In this document: in pieces, positions 39,819 through 48,855 of the stretch | Position numbering within the stretch: position 1 is the first letter of the stretch | How the letters are laid out: the number at the start of each line of letters is the position of its first letter | Notes under the pieces: generated by a model | What the model was told of the DNA's origin: nothing | Database searches by the model: none | What the model saw: only the letters and a program-made list of their open reading frames with translations | Source of the DNA: Streptomyces xanthii | GTDB taxonomy: Bacteria > Actinomycetota > Actinomycetes > Streptomycetales > Streptomycetaceae | Direction of reading: 5' to 3' | Assembly: GCF_014621695.1 (NCBI RefSeq) | Contig: NZ_CP061281.1 | Coordinates: forward strand, 7,440,001-7,504,000 | Length of the DNA: 64,000 nucleotides | Made by a program: the position numbers and the translations under genes

Positions 39819-42800
39819 TCAGCCCGCCGTCGGCGTACGGCCGAGCTGGGCGGCCTCCTGCGGCGTCATGTCCGTGCCGCGCTCGAACGCCGCACGGAAC
39901 GCCTTCTCGCCCAGCGTGGACAGGACCCGAGCGGTGATCCGGTCGACGTCGCGGCGCTCCGCCTCCGGCAGCGGGGCACCCACACTGCGCCGCGCCGCGT
40001 CGGCGGCACCCAGTAGCAGTGCGGCACGGGCCTGACCCTCCGGGCCGGCCGCCAGGGACTCCGCCCCTGCCAGGCCCTCCAGCGACAGGGCGAAGGCGCG
40101 CGGCTCGGCCAGGCCGAAGGCCTGCTCCAGGCCCCTCAGGTGGCGGGTGAGGGCGAGGTCGCGGTCGCCGCGCAACTCGGCGACGAAGCCGAGCTCGGCG
40201 TGGCGCAGGTGGTCGCCGGCCGGCGACGCGAAACGCTCCAGCATGCTGAACAGCCGTGCCTCGGCCTCGTCGAGGGCACCGGAGCGGCGTGCGCCCAGTG
40301 CGAGACCGGTCTCGGCCGCCGCCTGACCGAACCGGTAGCCCTGGGAGACGGTCAACTCCCGAGCTCGCTCGTGGAGTTCGGCGGCGCGCGGCCAGTCGCC
40401 GGCGAGCAGGGCCAGGCGGCCCAGGCCCGACAGCCGTGCGGCCACCTCGGCGTGCAGCCCGAGCTCCTCGGCGAGCTTCAGGCCCTGGCGCTGGCGGCGC
40501 TCGGCCGCGGCGTAGTCACCCATGATCTGCGCGTGCGCCGCCAGGGGGGCGACGGTCTGCACTTCGCCCCAGCGGTCGCCCAGTTCACGGAACGCGGCGG
40601 CGGCGAGCGCGCCGTCCCGGTCGAGCGCGGCCAGGTCGCCGGTGAACAGGCCGTGCATCGCGCGCAGAGCCAGTCCCGCGGCGACACCCCACGGGTCGCC
40701 GTGTGCCTCGAACAGCGCCACCGCCGCGTCGTTCGACTCCGCGCTCGCGGCCATGTCGTTCGCGCTGAACTCCCCGTACGCGCACAGCCACAGCGCCCGG
40801 CCGCGGCGCACCGGGTCCGGCACGCCCTCGGCGGCGCCCTCGACCGACGGGGCAGGCGTGCCGGTCATACGGGCGAACGCGTAGTGCAGAAGCGCGAGTT
40901 CACCGTCTTCCGGGTCTGCCTTGCGGGCGGCTTCGAGGCGGCGCACGGCCTCGGTGAGGCGACCGCGCAGCAGCCACCACCAGCACAGGGAGGCGGTGAG
41001 CCGGGTCGCGACGGCTGCCTCGGGCCGGGCGAGCGCCTCGTCCAGGGCGGCGCGCAGGTTGGCCGACTCGGCGTCCAGCACGGCCAGCCACCGCCGCTGG
41101 TCCGCGCCGCGCAACCGCCCGTCCGCGTCCTCGGCGAGAGCCAGGTGGTACCGCAGATGCCGGTCCCGGGTCCCGGCCGCGTCGGCCATCTCCTCCAGCC
41201 GGTCGGCGGCGTACGCGGCCACCGTCTCCAGGAGCCGGTAGCGCACACCCGTCGGTCCCGCGACGACGGCGACCAGAGACCGCTCGACCAGCCGCGTCAA
41301 CAGGTCCAGGACGTCGGACGCTTCCACCCCGCCGCCCGCGCACACCGCCTCGGCCGCGTCGAGGGTGCAGCCGTCGCGGTGCACGGCCAGCCGGCGCAGC
41401 ACGATGCGCTCCGGAGCGCCGAGCAGTTCCCAGCTCCAGTCGATCACGGCACGCAGGGTGCGCTGGCGGGCGGGCGCGTCCCGGCGGCCGGACGTCAGCA
41501 GTCCGAACCGGTCGCCGAGCCGGTCCGCGAGGCCGCGCACACCGAGCGCGCGCACCCGCGGCGCCGCCAGTTCGAGGGCGAGGGGCATCCCGTCCAGCCG
41601 CGCGCACACCTCCGCCACCGCCGCCAGGTCGTCGTCGCCCCCCAAGGGCCCGAACCCGGGGGCGGCGGCCGACGCCCGTGCCATGAACAGCGCCCGCGCG
41701 TCGGCCGGTTCGAGCGGCTCGACCAACACGACGGCCTCGCCGTCCACCGCGAGCGGCTCCTGACTCGTCGCCAGAACGCGCAGGTGCGGTACCGAGCGCA
41801 GCAGCAGCGCGGTCAACTCCGCCGCGGCGTCCACGACATGCTCGCAGTTGTCCAGGACGAGGAGGACGTGGCGCTCGCGCAGGGCCTGGACGAGGCGTTC
41901 GGCGGGGGCGGGCGGGGCGCCGAGGCGCGGGGCGCCGGTGGGGGAGTCGTCGCGGATCCCGAGGACGGCGGCGACCTCGGCCGCCAGCTCCGTGGCATCG
42001 CCGTGCCGACCGGCGAGTTCGACGATCCACGCGCCGTCGGGCCGGTGCGCTGACGCGGTGTCCGTCCAGCGCCGTGCGGCGGCGATCGCGAGCCGGGTCT
42101 TGCCGACACCGCCCGGTCCGGTCAGCGTCACCAGGCGGGCCTCGCCCATCAGTTGGGCGACATGGGCGAGCGCGGTGTCGCGTCCGATCAGAGGGGTGAG
42201 GTCCTGGGGGAGGTTGCCGGGGACGGCGGGGTGGGAGGGCGGCCGGTCGCTCCGGGGCGCGTGAGCGTCCTGCCGAGGTGTGGAGCCGGCATCCGATGTC
42301 AGGGCGCCTTCCGGCGATCGCCCGGTGCCCTCCAGCGACCGGTCCTGCCGAAGGATCGCCTCGTGCAGCGCGGCGAGGGCAGGGCTCGGGTCGAGCCCGA
42401 GTTCCTCCGCGAGCCGGTCGCTCAGCTCGGCGTACGAGGCGAGCGCCTCGCTCTGCCGCCCCGCCCGGTACAGCGCCCGCATCTGCACGGCCCGGAGCCG
42501 TTCCCGCAGGGGGTGCCGGGCCACGAGCGAGGCCAACTCGCCCGCGAGCAGCGGGTCGTCGCCCGACTCCAGACGTGCCTCGGCGTGCTCCTCCAGCACG
42601 GCGACGCGCTGCTCGTCGAGCCGCTGGGCCGCGGCCCGGGCGAACTCCTCGTCGGCGAAGTCCGCGTACGCGGGCCCGCGCCACAGCTCCAGCGCGGCCT
42701 CCAGCCGGGCGGCCCGCTCCCCGGGATCGGTGACGGCGCGCGCCTCGGCGACCAGGGCCAGGAAGCGCGTGGCGTCCACCTCGGCGGTCTCCGCCCCGCC

Positions 42801-43082
42801 GTCGACCGCGACGAGTTCCAGCCGGTAGCCCGCGCCCTGACGCACCACGCGGTCCCGGCCGATGGCCCGGCGCAGCTGAGACACCTTCGCCTGAAGGGCG
42901 TTGGCGGGACGGCCGGGCGGCTCGTCGCCCCACAGGTCGTCGATCAGCCGGTCCGTCGAGGCCACCCGCCCCTCCCGGACGAGGAGCGCGGCCAGCAGCG
43001 CACGGACCTTCGCCTCCGGAACCTTCACCGGTTCGCCCGCGGCGTCCCGCACCACCAGTGGACCCAACACCCCGTAACGCAT
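39819..43082 (-). CDS. AfsR/SARP-like regulator: OmpR HTH, BTAD, NB-ARC ATPase, TPR
   Basis: A 1087-residue cytoplasmic regulator. Residues ~1-95 are an OmpR-type winged helix ('RPANALQAKVSQLRRAIGRD'). Residues ~100-250 are the bacterial transcriptional activator domain ('HPLRERLRAVQMRALYRAGR'). From ~290 an AAA/NB-ARC ATPase follows, with Walker A 'VTLTGPGGVGKTRLAIAAAR' near residue 320 and Walker B-like 'VLLVLDNCEHVVDAAAEL'. The rest (~600-1070) is helical TPR-type repeats. Such proteins activate secondary metabolism or stress genes. It is divergent from a degenerate SDR and an exporter/OYE set, possible targets. No sensor kinase is nearby. Confidence 0.93.
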   Translation of the reverse strand: MRYGVLGPLVVRDAAGEPVKVPEAKVRALLAALLVREGRVASTDRLIDDLWGDEPPGRPANALQAKVSQLRRAIGRDRVVRQGAGYRLELVAVDGGAETAEVDATRFLALVAEARAVTDPGERAARLEAALELWRGPAYADFADEEFARAAAQRLDEQRVAVLEEHAEARLESGDDPLLAGELASLVARHPLRERLRAVQMRALYRAGRQSEALASYAELSDRLAEELGLDPSPALAALHEAILRQDRSLEGTGRSPEGALTSDAGSTPRQDAHAPRSDRPPSHPAVPGNLPQDLTPLIGRDTALAHVAQLMGEARLVTLTGPGGVGKTRLAIAAARRWTDTASAHRPDGAWIVELAGRHGDATELAAEVAAVLGIRDDSPTGAPRLGAPPAPAERLVQALRERHVLLVLDNCEHVVDAAAELTALLLRSVPHLRVLATSQEPLAVDGEAVVLVEPLEPADARALFMARASAAAPGFGPLGGDDDLAAVAEVCARLDGMPLALELAAPRVRALGVRGLADRLGDRFGLLTSGRRDAPARQRTLRAVIDWSWELLGAPERIVLRRLAVHRDGCTLDAAEAVCAGGGVEASDVLDLLTRLVERSLVAVVAGPTGVRYRLLETVAAYAADRLEEMADAAGTRDRHLRYHLALAEDADGRLRGADQRRWLAVLDAESANLRAALDEALARPEAAVATRLTASLCWWWLLRGRLTEAVRRLEAARKADPEDGELALLHYAFARMTGTPAPSVEGAAEGVPDPVRRGRALWLCAYGEFSANDMAASAESNDAAVALFEAHGDPWGVAAGLALRAMHGLFTGDLAALDRDGALAAAAFRELGDRWGEVQTVAPLAAHAQIMGDYAAAERRQRQGLKLAEELGLHAEVAARLSGLGRLALLAGDWPRAAELHERARELTVSQGYRFGQAAAETGLALGARRSGALDEAEARLFSMLERFASPAGDHLRHAELGFVAELRGDRDLALTRHLRGLEQAFGLAEPRAFALSLEGLAGAESLAAGPEGQARAALLLGAADAARRSVGAPLPEAERRDVDRITARVLSTLGEKAFRAAFERGTDMTPQEAAQLGRTPTAG

Positions 43083-43212
43083 ACCGGCACGCTACACAGC
43101 GTGCCGCGCGGCACCGTCAGCGGATCATCAGCCGACCCGAAGCGCCTTCGGCCAGAGTCGTTCCTGCCGGAAAGGACGGCACCACGGAGCAGGGCGAGGG
43201 GAGCGGACCACC

Positions 43213-43923
43213 ATGCCGAAGCACACAGGCCGGAAGGCGATCGTCGTCGGCGGCACCACGAGGGTCGGGCTCGCGATCGCCAAGCGCCTCGTCGAGGGTG
43301 GCGCCCACGTGCTCCTGATCCAGGGGTGGCGGCACGAAGTCCCGGACGCCGCAGAGCAGTTGGGGCGCGCCGCGACCCTCACCCTCTGCGCGATGTCGGC
43401 CGGGGCGCTCACGCAGGCCGCCGCAGCGCACTCCTTCGGCGCGATCGACATGCTGTTCGTCGACGCCGAACCGGACCCCGGCACCACCGGCCCGCGCCCC
43501 TACGCCGTCGCCGTCCGTGCCCTGGCCCCACTCGTCACCGACGACGGCTCCGTCGTCCTCACCACGACTTCGGTGGACCGCTGCCTGCCCGGGATGCCGG
43601 ACGCGGGAGCGCACGCCACCACCGCCGCGGCGACCCGCGCCTTCGCCCGGGCGCTCGCCGTCGAACTCGCCCCGCGCGGCGTCCGCGTCAACACCGTCTC
43701 GCCCGGCGCCATCGACACGGCCGCACACGACGACACCCCGGCACCCCGGCCGGCCACGGCGCCGCCGCCCCTCGGCCGGCGCGGGTCCGTCGACGACGTG
43801 GCCCGGGCCGCGCTCTTCCTGGCCGCCGACGCCACCTTCACCACCGGGAGCGTGCTCAGCGTCGACGGCGGACTCGGCTGCGCCGACAGCCGGCGGCGCG
43901 GGTGTACGGAGCCCGAGCACTGA
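43213..43923 (+). CDS. Catalytically degenerate SDR family protein
   Basis: A 236-residue SDR homologue. The cofactor loop reads 'VVGGTTRVGLAIAKRLVEGG', the N-N-A-G motif is replaced by 'MLFVDAEPDPG', and ~30 residues of the central helix are shorter than usual. At the active site the expected S-x-Y-A-A-T-K-A-A is 'GAHATTAAATRAFARALAVE': Tyr is His and Lys is Ala. The C-terminus is normal ('APRGVRVNTVSPGAIDTAAH', 'SVLSVDGGLG'). It cannot use the classical mechanism; a binding or regulatory role, or decay, is likely. Divergent from the AfsR-like gene, 52 bp upstream of an MFS gene. Confidence 0.85.
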   Translation: MPKHTGRKAIVVGGTTRVGLAIAKRLVEGGAHVLLIQGWRHEVPDAAEQLGRAATLTLCAMSAGALTQAAAAHSFGAIDMLFVDAEPDPGTTGPRPYAVAVRALAPLVTDDGSVVLTTTSVDRCLPGMPDAGAHATTAAATRAFARALAVELAPRGVRVNTVSPGAIDTAAHDDTPAPRPATAPPPLGRRGSVDDVARAALFLAADATFTTGSVLSVDGGLGCADSRRRGCTEPEH

Positions 43924-43974
43924 GCTCGGGCCCACCCCCGCCCCGCCTTCTCCGCATCCGCCGGACCCTCACTC

Positions 43975-45282
43975 ATGAGAACTGGACGCCTCGCCATGCC
44001 TTCCACCGAATCCATCGAATCCACTGAATCCACCGCATCCGCAAGATCCCCTGAGACCGCCGCATCCGCCGGAGCTCCCGAAGCACCCCACCGTTCCGCC
44101 CCGCCGTCCCCCGGCACCGGACGACTGCCGCTGCCCGCACTGCTCGCCCTCGCCCTCGCCGTCTTCGTCACCAGCCTCACCGAGACGCTCCCCGCCGGAC
44201 TCCTGCCCGCGATGAGCACCGACCTGGGCGTCGGCGAATCGGCGGCGGGCCAGACCGTGACCGTCTACGCCGTCGGCACCGCGCTCACCGCCATCCCGCT
44301 CGCCGCCGCCACCGCCCGCTGGTCGCGCAAACGCCTGCTGCTCGCCTCGATGGCCGGGTTCGCCGCGGCCAACACGGTCACCGCCCTGTCGTCCGCGTAC
44401 GCGCTGACGATGTCGGCCCGGTTCGTCGCCGGCGTCGCCGCCGGACTCGCCTGGGCGCTGCTCGCCGGATACGCCCGGCATCTGGCGCCGCCGCACCTGG
44501 AGGGACGGGCCGTCGCCGTGGCCATGGCCGGCATCCCCGTCGCGCTGTCGCTCGGCGTCCCCGCCGGGACCTTCCTCGGGCAGGTCGTGAACTGGCAGAC
44601 CGCGTTCCTCGTCATGACCGGACTGACCCTGCTGCTGCTCGGCTGGATCGCCGCCCTCGTCCCGGACCAGCCGGGCCGGGAGCGCTCCGCGGGCACACCC
44701 ATGAGGGCCGCGCTGCGCGTGCCCGGGGTGCTGCCGGTGCTGACCGTCACCCTCGTGTTCGTCCTGGCGCACACGATCCTCTACACGTACGTCGCCACCC
44801 TCCTCGGCGCACTCGGCCTCGCCGACGCCACCGACACCGTGCTGCTCGTCTTCGGCGCCGCCTCGCTCCTCTCCATCTGGCTCGTGGGAGCGCTCATCCA
44901 CCGCGGGCTGCGGACCCTCACCGTTCTCAGCACGCTCCTCGTCGCGGCCGCGGCCACAGCCCTCGCACTCGGCACCGACAGCACCCCGGTCGTCTACGCC
45001 GCCGCCGCGCTGTGGGGACTCGGCTGGGGCGGCGTGCCGACCCTGCTCCAGACCGCAGCGGGCGACGCGGCGGGGGACGCCGCCGATGCCGCGCAAGCCG
45101 CGCTGGTCACGCTCTGGAACGCGGCGATGGCCGCCGGCGGGCTGCTCGGCGGCCTGCTCCTCGACCTCTTCGGCGCGCGGTCCTTCGCCTGGAGCGCGCT
45201 CGCCCTGCTCGTCCCCGTCCTCGCGATCGTCCTGGCCGCGAGGGCCCACGGATTCCCGTCGACCGAGAACCGCACCGCCTGA
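43975..45282 (+). CDS. MFS exporter (DHA1 type)
   Basis: A 435-residue drug/metabolite:proton antiporter with 12 membrane helices: 'SLTETLPAGLLPAMSTDLGV', 'ARFVAGVAAGLAWALLAGYA', 'SLGVPAGTFLGQVVNWQTAF'. A ~45-residue hydrophilic N-terminus is rich in Ser/Thr/Glu and begins with a short repeated Glu-Ser-x element. The start could be ATG 43975 or ATG 43996; neither has a strong ribosome site. It lies between a degenerate SDR and an Old Yellow Enzyme, all in one direction with gaps of 52-57 bp, so probably one operon. Confidence 0.87.
   Translation: MRTGRLAMPSTESIESTESTASARSPETAASAGAPEAPHRSAPPSPGTGRLPLPALLALALAVFVTSLTETLPAGLLPAMSTDLGVGESAAGQTVTVYAVGTALTAIPLAAATARWSRKRLLLASMAGFAAANTVTALSSAYALTMSARFVAGVAAGLAWALLAGYARHLAPPHLEGRAVAVAMAGIPVALSLGVPAGTFLGQVVNWQTAFLVMTGLTLLLLGWIAALVPDQPGRERSAGTPMRAALRVPGVLPVLTVTLVFVLAHTILYTYVATLLGALGLADATDTVLLVFGAASLLSIWLVGALIHRGLRTLTVLSTLLVAAAATALALGTDSTPVVYAAAALWGLGWGGVPTLLQTAAGDAAGDAADAAQAALVTLWNAAMAAGGLLGGLLLDLFGARSFAWSALALLVPVLAIVLAARAHGFPSTENRTA
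44008..44034 (+). repeat. Three 9-bp direct repeats inside the exporter gene
   Basis: GAATCCATC, GAATCCACT and GAATCCACC follow each other at 44008-44034, with related CATCC units on both sides. They encode the Glu-Ser-Ile/Thr repeats of the exporter's N-terminus. They keep the reading frame, and copy-number change would only lengthen the tail. Confidence 0.7.
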
Positions 45283-45339
45283 ACTCCCGCCCCCACCCGG
45301 TCACTTCCACCTGGTACACGTCACCCGAAGGGCACCACC

Positions 45340-46473
45340 ATGACCACGCGCACCCTCTTCGAAGCCACCCGTCTCGGCACCCTCGACCTGCCCAACCGCC
45401 TCGTGATGGCCCCCATGACCCGCAACCGGGCCGCCGCCGACGGCACACCCACCCCGATCATGAGCGAGTACTACGCCCAGCGGGCCGGCGCCGGACTGAT
45501 CATCGCCGAGGCCACCACCCCGAACGCGGTCGGCGCCACCTACCCCGACATCCCGGCCCTCTACGACGACCGGCACGTCCAGGGCTGGCGGGCGGTCACC
45601 GGCGCGGTGCGCGAGGCCGGGGGAAGGATGTTCCTGCAGTTGCAGCACGGCGGCCGGATCGGACACCCGGAGACCAGCGGCCACCACCCTGTGGCACCCT
45701 CCCCGGTCCCGTTCCCCGACCCGATGCACACCCCGTCCGGCTCGCGTCCCCCGGTCGTGCCGCGCGAGATGACGGTCGACGAGATCCACGCCACCGTCGC
45801 GGACTTCGCGAACGCCGCGCGCCGCGCGGTCGACGCCGGATTCGCCGGAGTGGAGGTGCACGCCGCGAACGGCTACCTGCTCCACCAGTTCCTCGGCCAG
45901 GACACCAACCGGCGCACCGACGCGTACGGCGGCCCCGTCGCCCACCGCGTCCGGTTCACGGTGGAGGTCGTCCGCGCCGTCGCCGATGCGATCGGCGCCG
46001 AGCGGGTCGGGGTCCGCATCGCGCCCGGCGTCACCGCGAACGCCATGGCCGAGGGTGACACCGAGGCCATCTACCCGGAACTCGTGGCCGCCCTCGCCGA
46101 GATCGCCCCGGCCTACCTGCACATCGTCTTCGCGGACCCGGACCAGCCCCTGTTCCACGAGCTCCGCGCCGCCTGGCCCGGCACCCTCGTCGCCAACCCG
46201 GTCCTCGGCTGGGGCGGCCCCCTCCCCGAGGACGGCGGAAAGGCCGCCGGTGAACGGCTCCTCGCCGCGGGCGCCGACCTGATCGCCCTCGGCCGCCCCT
46301 TCCTCGCCAACCCGGACCTCGTCCACCGCCTGCGCACCGGCGCCCCCGTCAACCAGGTCCGCGACCACGGCCTGATGTACACGGGCGGCCCCGACGGCTA
46401 CACCGACTACCCGACCCTGGACGACGCCCGGGACACGACGTCGCGCACCGCCCTCGCCACCACCGGCGCGTGA
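45340..46473 (+). CDS. Old Yellow Enzyme family ene-reductase
   Basis: A 377-residue FMN-dependent NAD(P)H oxidoreductase: 'LPNRLVMAPMTRNRAAADGT' (flavin-binding start), 'FLQLQHGGRIGHPE', substrate-binding His/Asn pair in 'VEVHAANGYLLHQFLGQDTN' (H-x-x-N), 'RTDAYGGPVAHRVRF', and the phosphate-binding 'ADLIALGRPFLANPDLV'. It reduces activated C=C bonds such as enones or nitroalkenes in the cytoplasm. It follows the exporter by 57 bp and may share its transcript. A terminator separates it from the TetR gene. Confidence 0.93.
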   Translation: MTTRTLFEATRLGTLDLPNRLVMAPMTRNRAAADGTPTPIMSEYYAQRAGAGLIIAEATTPNAVGATYPDIPALYDDRHVQGWRAVTGAVREAGGRMFLQLQHGGRIGHPETSGHHPVAPSPVPFPDPMHTPSGSRPPVVPREMTVDEIHATVADFANAARRAVDAGFAGVEVHAANGYLLHQFLGQDTNRRTDAYGGPVAHRVRFTVEVVRAVADAIGAERVGVRIAPGVTANAMAEGDTEAIYPELVAALAEIAPAYLHIVFADPDQPLFHELRAAWPGTLVANPVLGWGGPLPEDGGKAAGERLLAAGADLIALGRPFLANPDLVHRLRTGAPVNQVRDHGLMYTGGPDGYTDYPTLDDARDTTSRTALATTGA

Positions 46474-46496
46474 TCTGCGATCCACGCCCCGCGAAC

Positions 46497-46527
46497 CGGC
46501 CCGGACCCCGCCCAGGGGTCTGGGCCG
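46497..46527. terminator. Bidirectional hairpin terminator
   Basis: CGGCCCGGACCCC and GGGGTCTGGGCCG form a 13-bp stem with one G-U pair and a 5-base loop, in the 70 bp between the convergent OYE and TetR genes. It can end both transcripts. Confidence 0.7.
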
Positions 46528-46543
46528 CACGCACATCCCGTGA

Positions 46544-47143
46544 TCAGCCGTCGAGAGCGCAGCCGGTGGTGGCGCGGGCGTAGGCGTACAGCGCCTGGAC
46601 GACCTCCGCGTGGGTGCGGCGGCCCGAGAGGACGTCCATCTGATAGCCGTCCTCCATGGCCAGCAGGTTCGCGGCGACCAGGCGCGGCGGGTCGGTGAGC
46701 GTGAAGTGACCCTGGGCGGCGCCGAGGACGAGCACCGCCTGGTACACGGCCACCTGACGTTCGCTCAGCGCGCTGTCGAGCGCGGCCGCCTTGGGGTCCC
46801 GCAGCGTGCGCGGCCAGTACTCGAACAGCAGCCGGGGGAGCCGGTCGTCCGGCCCGTCCGCGACCCCGGAGGCGATGCACGTGCGCAGCCGTTCACGGGC
46901 GTCCTCGTGCCGCTCGGCCGCCTCCTCGCGGTCGCGGCAGAACCGCTCGATGGCCTGCTGGAACGTCTCGTACATCAGCGCGTCGAGGTCGTCGTAGTAG
47001 TACAGGACCGCGGCCGGCGTGACACCCGCCGCCTCCGCCACGTCCCGCAGCCGCACGCCTTCGAGGCCACGGCTGAGCAGAGCGTGCGCGGCGGCCTCGC
47101 CCAGCTGGGCCCGCCGTCCGTCCTGGTCCTTGCGTCGTGCCAC
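46544..47143 (-). CDS. TetR family regulator
   Basis: A 199-residue repressor. The HTH is 'LSRGLEGVRLRDVAEAAGVT' and 'PAAVLYYYDDLDALMYETFQ', and the rest is the helical ligand domain, with 'LPRLLFEYWPRTLRDPKAAA'. I take GTG 47143 as start since GGGAG elements precede it; GTG 47173 is possible, and a further upstream ATG would run through the promoter dyads. Divergent from an APC permease-amidase pair, which it probably represses. Two inverted repeats lie in the shared promoter region. Confidence 0.88.
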   Translation of the reverse strand: MARRKDQDGRRAQLGEAAAHALLSRGLEGVRLRDVAEAAGVTPAAVLYYYDDLDALMYETFQQAIERFCRDREEAAERHEDARERLRTCIASGVADGPDDRLPRLLFEYWPRTLRDPKAAALDSALSERQVAVYQAVLVLGAAQGHFTLTDPPRLVAANLLAMEDGYQMDVLSGRRTHAEVVQALYAYARATTGCALDG

Positions 47144-47172
47144 CGGCTCCCGGCTCCCTCGCTCGTCCCTCA

Positions 47173-47195
47173 CTTCAGCACCGCTTTCGCTGAAG
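47173..47195. promoter_or_regulatory. Inverted repeat CTTCAGC-N9-GCTGAAG
   Basis: A perfect 7-bp inverted repeat with a 9-base spacer in the TetR 5' region. It could be a second operator or an mRNA hairpin near the TetR start. Function is inferred. Confidence 0.3.
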
Positions 47196-47241
47196 CATGC
47201 GCAAAAGATACCTGCCTTGGTGTTGACGGCCACATCAGCGT

Positions 47242-47265
47242 TTCATTAAATCTGCGTTTAGCGAA
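47242..47265. promoter_or_regulatory. 24-bp dyad TTC-N2-TAAA-N6-TTTA-N2-GAA, probable TetR operator
   Basis: TTCATTAAATCTGCGTTTAGCGAA is symmetric at 14 of its outer positions and is the most AT-rich segment between the TetR and permease genes. Its length and position, 71 bp before the permease start, fit a TetR-family operator covering the permease promoter. Inference. Confidence 0.5.
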
Positions 47266-47335
47266 TGCGGGCTCTGATCCGAGAGACCCCGCCCGCTTCC
47301 CCCGCCCTGCCCGAAACGCCCTGCCGGAGGCCGTC

Positions 47336-48799
47336 ATGACTGTGCAATCCCCACCCTCGAAGGGGCTGCGTGACGGCTCGGTCGGCCTGCTCGCCACCGT
47401 CGCGCTCGGCCTCGCCTCGGTCGCGCCCGCGTACAGCATCGCGGTGACGCTCGGCCTGGTGACCCTCGTGATCGGCGACCTGGCACCGGCCGCCCTGCTC
47501 CTCGGCTTCGTCCCGATCCTCCTGACTGCCTTCGCCTTCCGTGAGCTCAACCGGGAGATGCCGGACTGCGGGACGACGTTCGTGTGGAACACCCGGGTGT
47601 TCGGCCCGGCCGTCGGCTGGATCGCGGGCGGCTGGACCGTCCTGTTCGCGACCGTCGTCGCGATGACCGCGCTCGCCGAGGTCGGCGCATCGGCCCTCCT
47701 CGGCCTCGTCGGAGCCTCCGACAGCACCACCGCCGTCACCGCCGTGGCCGTCGTCCTGATCGCCCTGAGCACCGCGGTCGCCCACCGTGGGGTGCAGCTC
47801 GCCGCCCACGTCCAGTACGTGATGCTCGGCCTGCAACTGCTCGCCCTGTTCGCCTTCGGCGCCGCGGCCCTGACCCACGAAGGCGCGGCCGGCGTCTCGC
47901 TCGCCTGGCTGAACCCCTTCGCCGTCGGCGGATTCGGCCCGTTCGCCGAGGCCGTACTGCTCTGCCTGTTCATCTACTGGGGCTGGGACGCGCTGATCAC
48001 GTTCAACGAGGAGTCCGTCGACAGCGCGCGCACCCCGGGCCGGGCCGCCCTCGTGTCCACGCTCGTCCTGCTGGTCACCTACCTGTTCACGGCCTTCGCC
48101 ACCGTCTCCTTCGCCGGCACGGCCAGTGCCGGCCACCGCCTCGCCGACCCGGACACGGCGGCCGACGTGCTCACCGGCCTGGCGCCCGCCGTCCTCGGCG
48201 ACGCGTTCGCCAAGCTGGTGACCCTCGCGATCGCCGTCTCCGCCATCGGCGCACTGCTGACCTGCTCCACCTCCACCCCGCGCACGACGCTGTCGATGAG
48301 CGCGCACGGCGCCCTCCCCGCCGCGTTCGCCCGCATCCACCCGCGCCACCGCACGCCCGCCTTCGGCACGGTCTTCTTCGGCGTCGTGGCGGCCGGATTC
48401 CTCGTCCTGCTCACCCTGCTGTCCGCCGACTTCCTCGCCGACGCCGTCCTCTCGATCGGCCTGCTCATCGCCTTCTACTACGGCGTCACCGGCCTCGCCT
48501 GCGCCTGGCACTTCCGCCGCGACCTCACCCGCTCGGTACGCGACGCGCTCCTCAAGGGCGTCTTCCCGGCGCTCGGCGGCCTGATGATGCTCGCGGCCTT
48601 CGCCCGCAGCGCCTACGACATGGCCGACCCCGCCTACGGATCCACCCGACTCGGCGGCATCGGCGGCGTGTTCCTCCTGGGCGTCGGCTCGATCGTCCTG
48701 GGCGCCGTCGTGATGGTCTGCGTCGTCCGCCCCCGCCACGCCGGCTTCTTCCGCGGCGGCCGCACCGCCGTGACCCGCGTCTCCGTCACGGACAACTGA
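47336..48799 (+). CDS. APC family permease
   Basis: A 487-residue amino-acid/polyamine permease with 12 or more hydrophobic segments: 'GSVGLLATVALGLASVAPAY', 'NREMPDCGTTFVWNTRVFGP', 'GWDALITFNEESVDSARTPG', and 'LLTCSTSTPRTTLSMSAHGA'. ATG 47336 has GGAGG 5 bases upstream. It sits 56 bp upstream of a nitrilase-superfamily amidase, so import of an amide or amine that is then hydrolysed is the natural reading. Divergent from a TetR regulator. Confidence 0.9.
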   Translation: MTVQSPPSKGLRDGSVGLLATVALGLASVAPAYSIAVTLGLVTLVIGDLAPAALLLGFVPILLTAFAFRELNREMPDCGTTFVWNTRVFGPAVGWIAGGWTVLFATVVAMTALAEVGASALLGLVGASDSTTAVTAVAVVLIALSTAVAHRGVQLAAHVQYVMLGLQLLALFAFGAAALTHEGAAGVSLAWLNPFAVGGFGPFAEAVLLCLFIYWGWDALITFNEESVDSARTPGRAALVSTLVLLVTYLFTAFATVSFAGTASAGHRLADPDTAADVLTGLAPAVLGDAFAKLVTLAIAVSAIGALLTCSTSTPRTTLSMSAHGALPAAFARIHPRHRTPAFGTVFFGVVAAGFLVLLTLLSADFLADAVLSIGLLIAFYYGVTGLACAWHFRRDLTRSVRDALLKGVFPALGGLMMLAAFARSAYDMADPAYGSTRLGGIGGVFLLGVGSIVLGAVVMVCVVRPRHAGFFRGGRTAVTRVSVTDN

Positions 48800-48855
48800 C
48801 CCGGCCGGTCCCGAACCGCGGGCACGGCAACCGAAAGAAGAGAACCCTGAGCACC

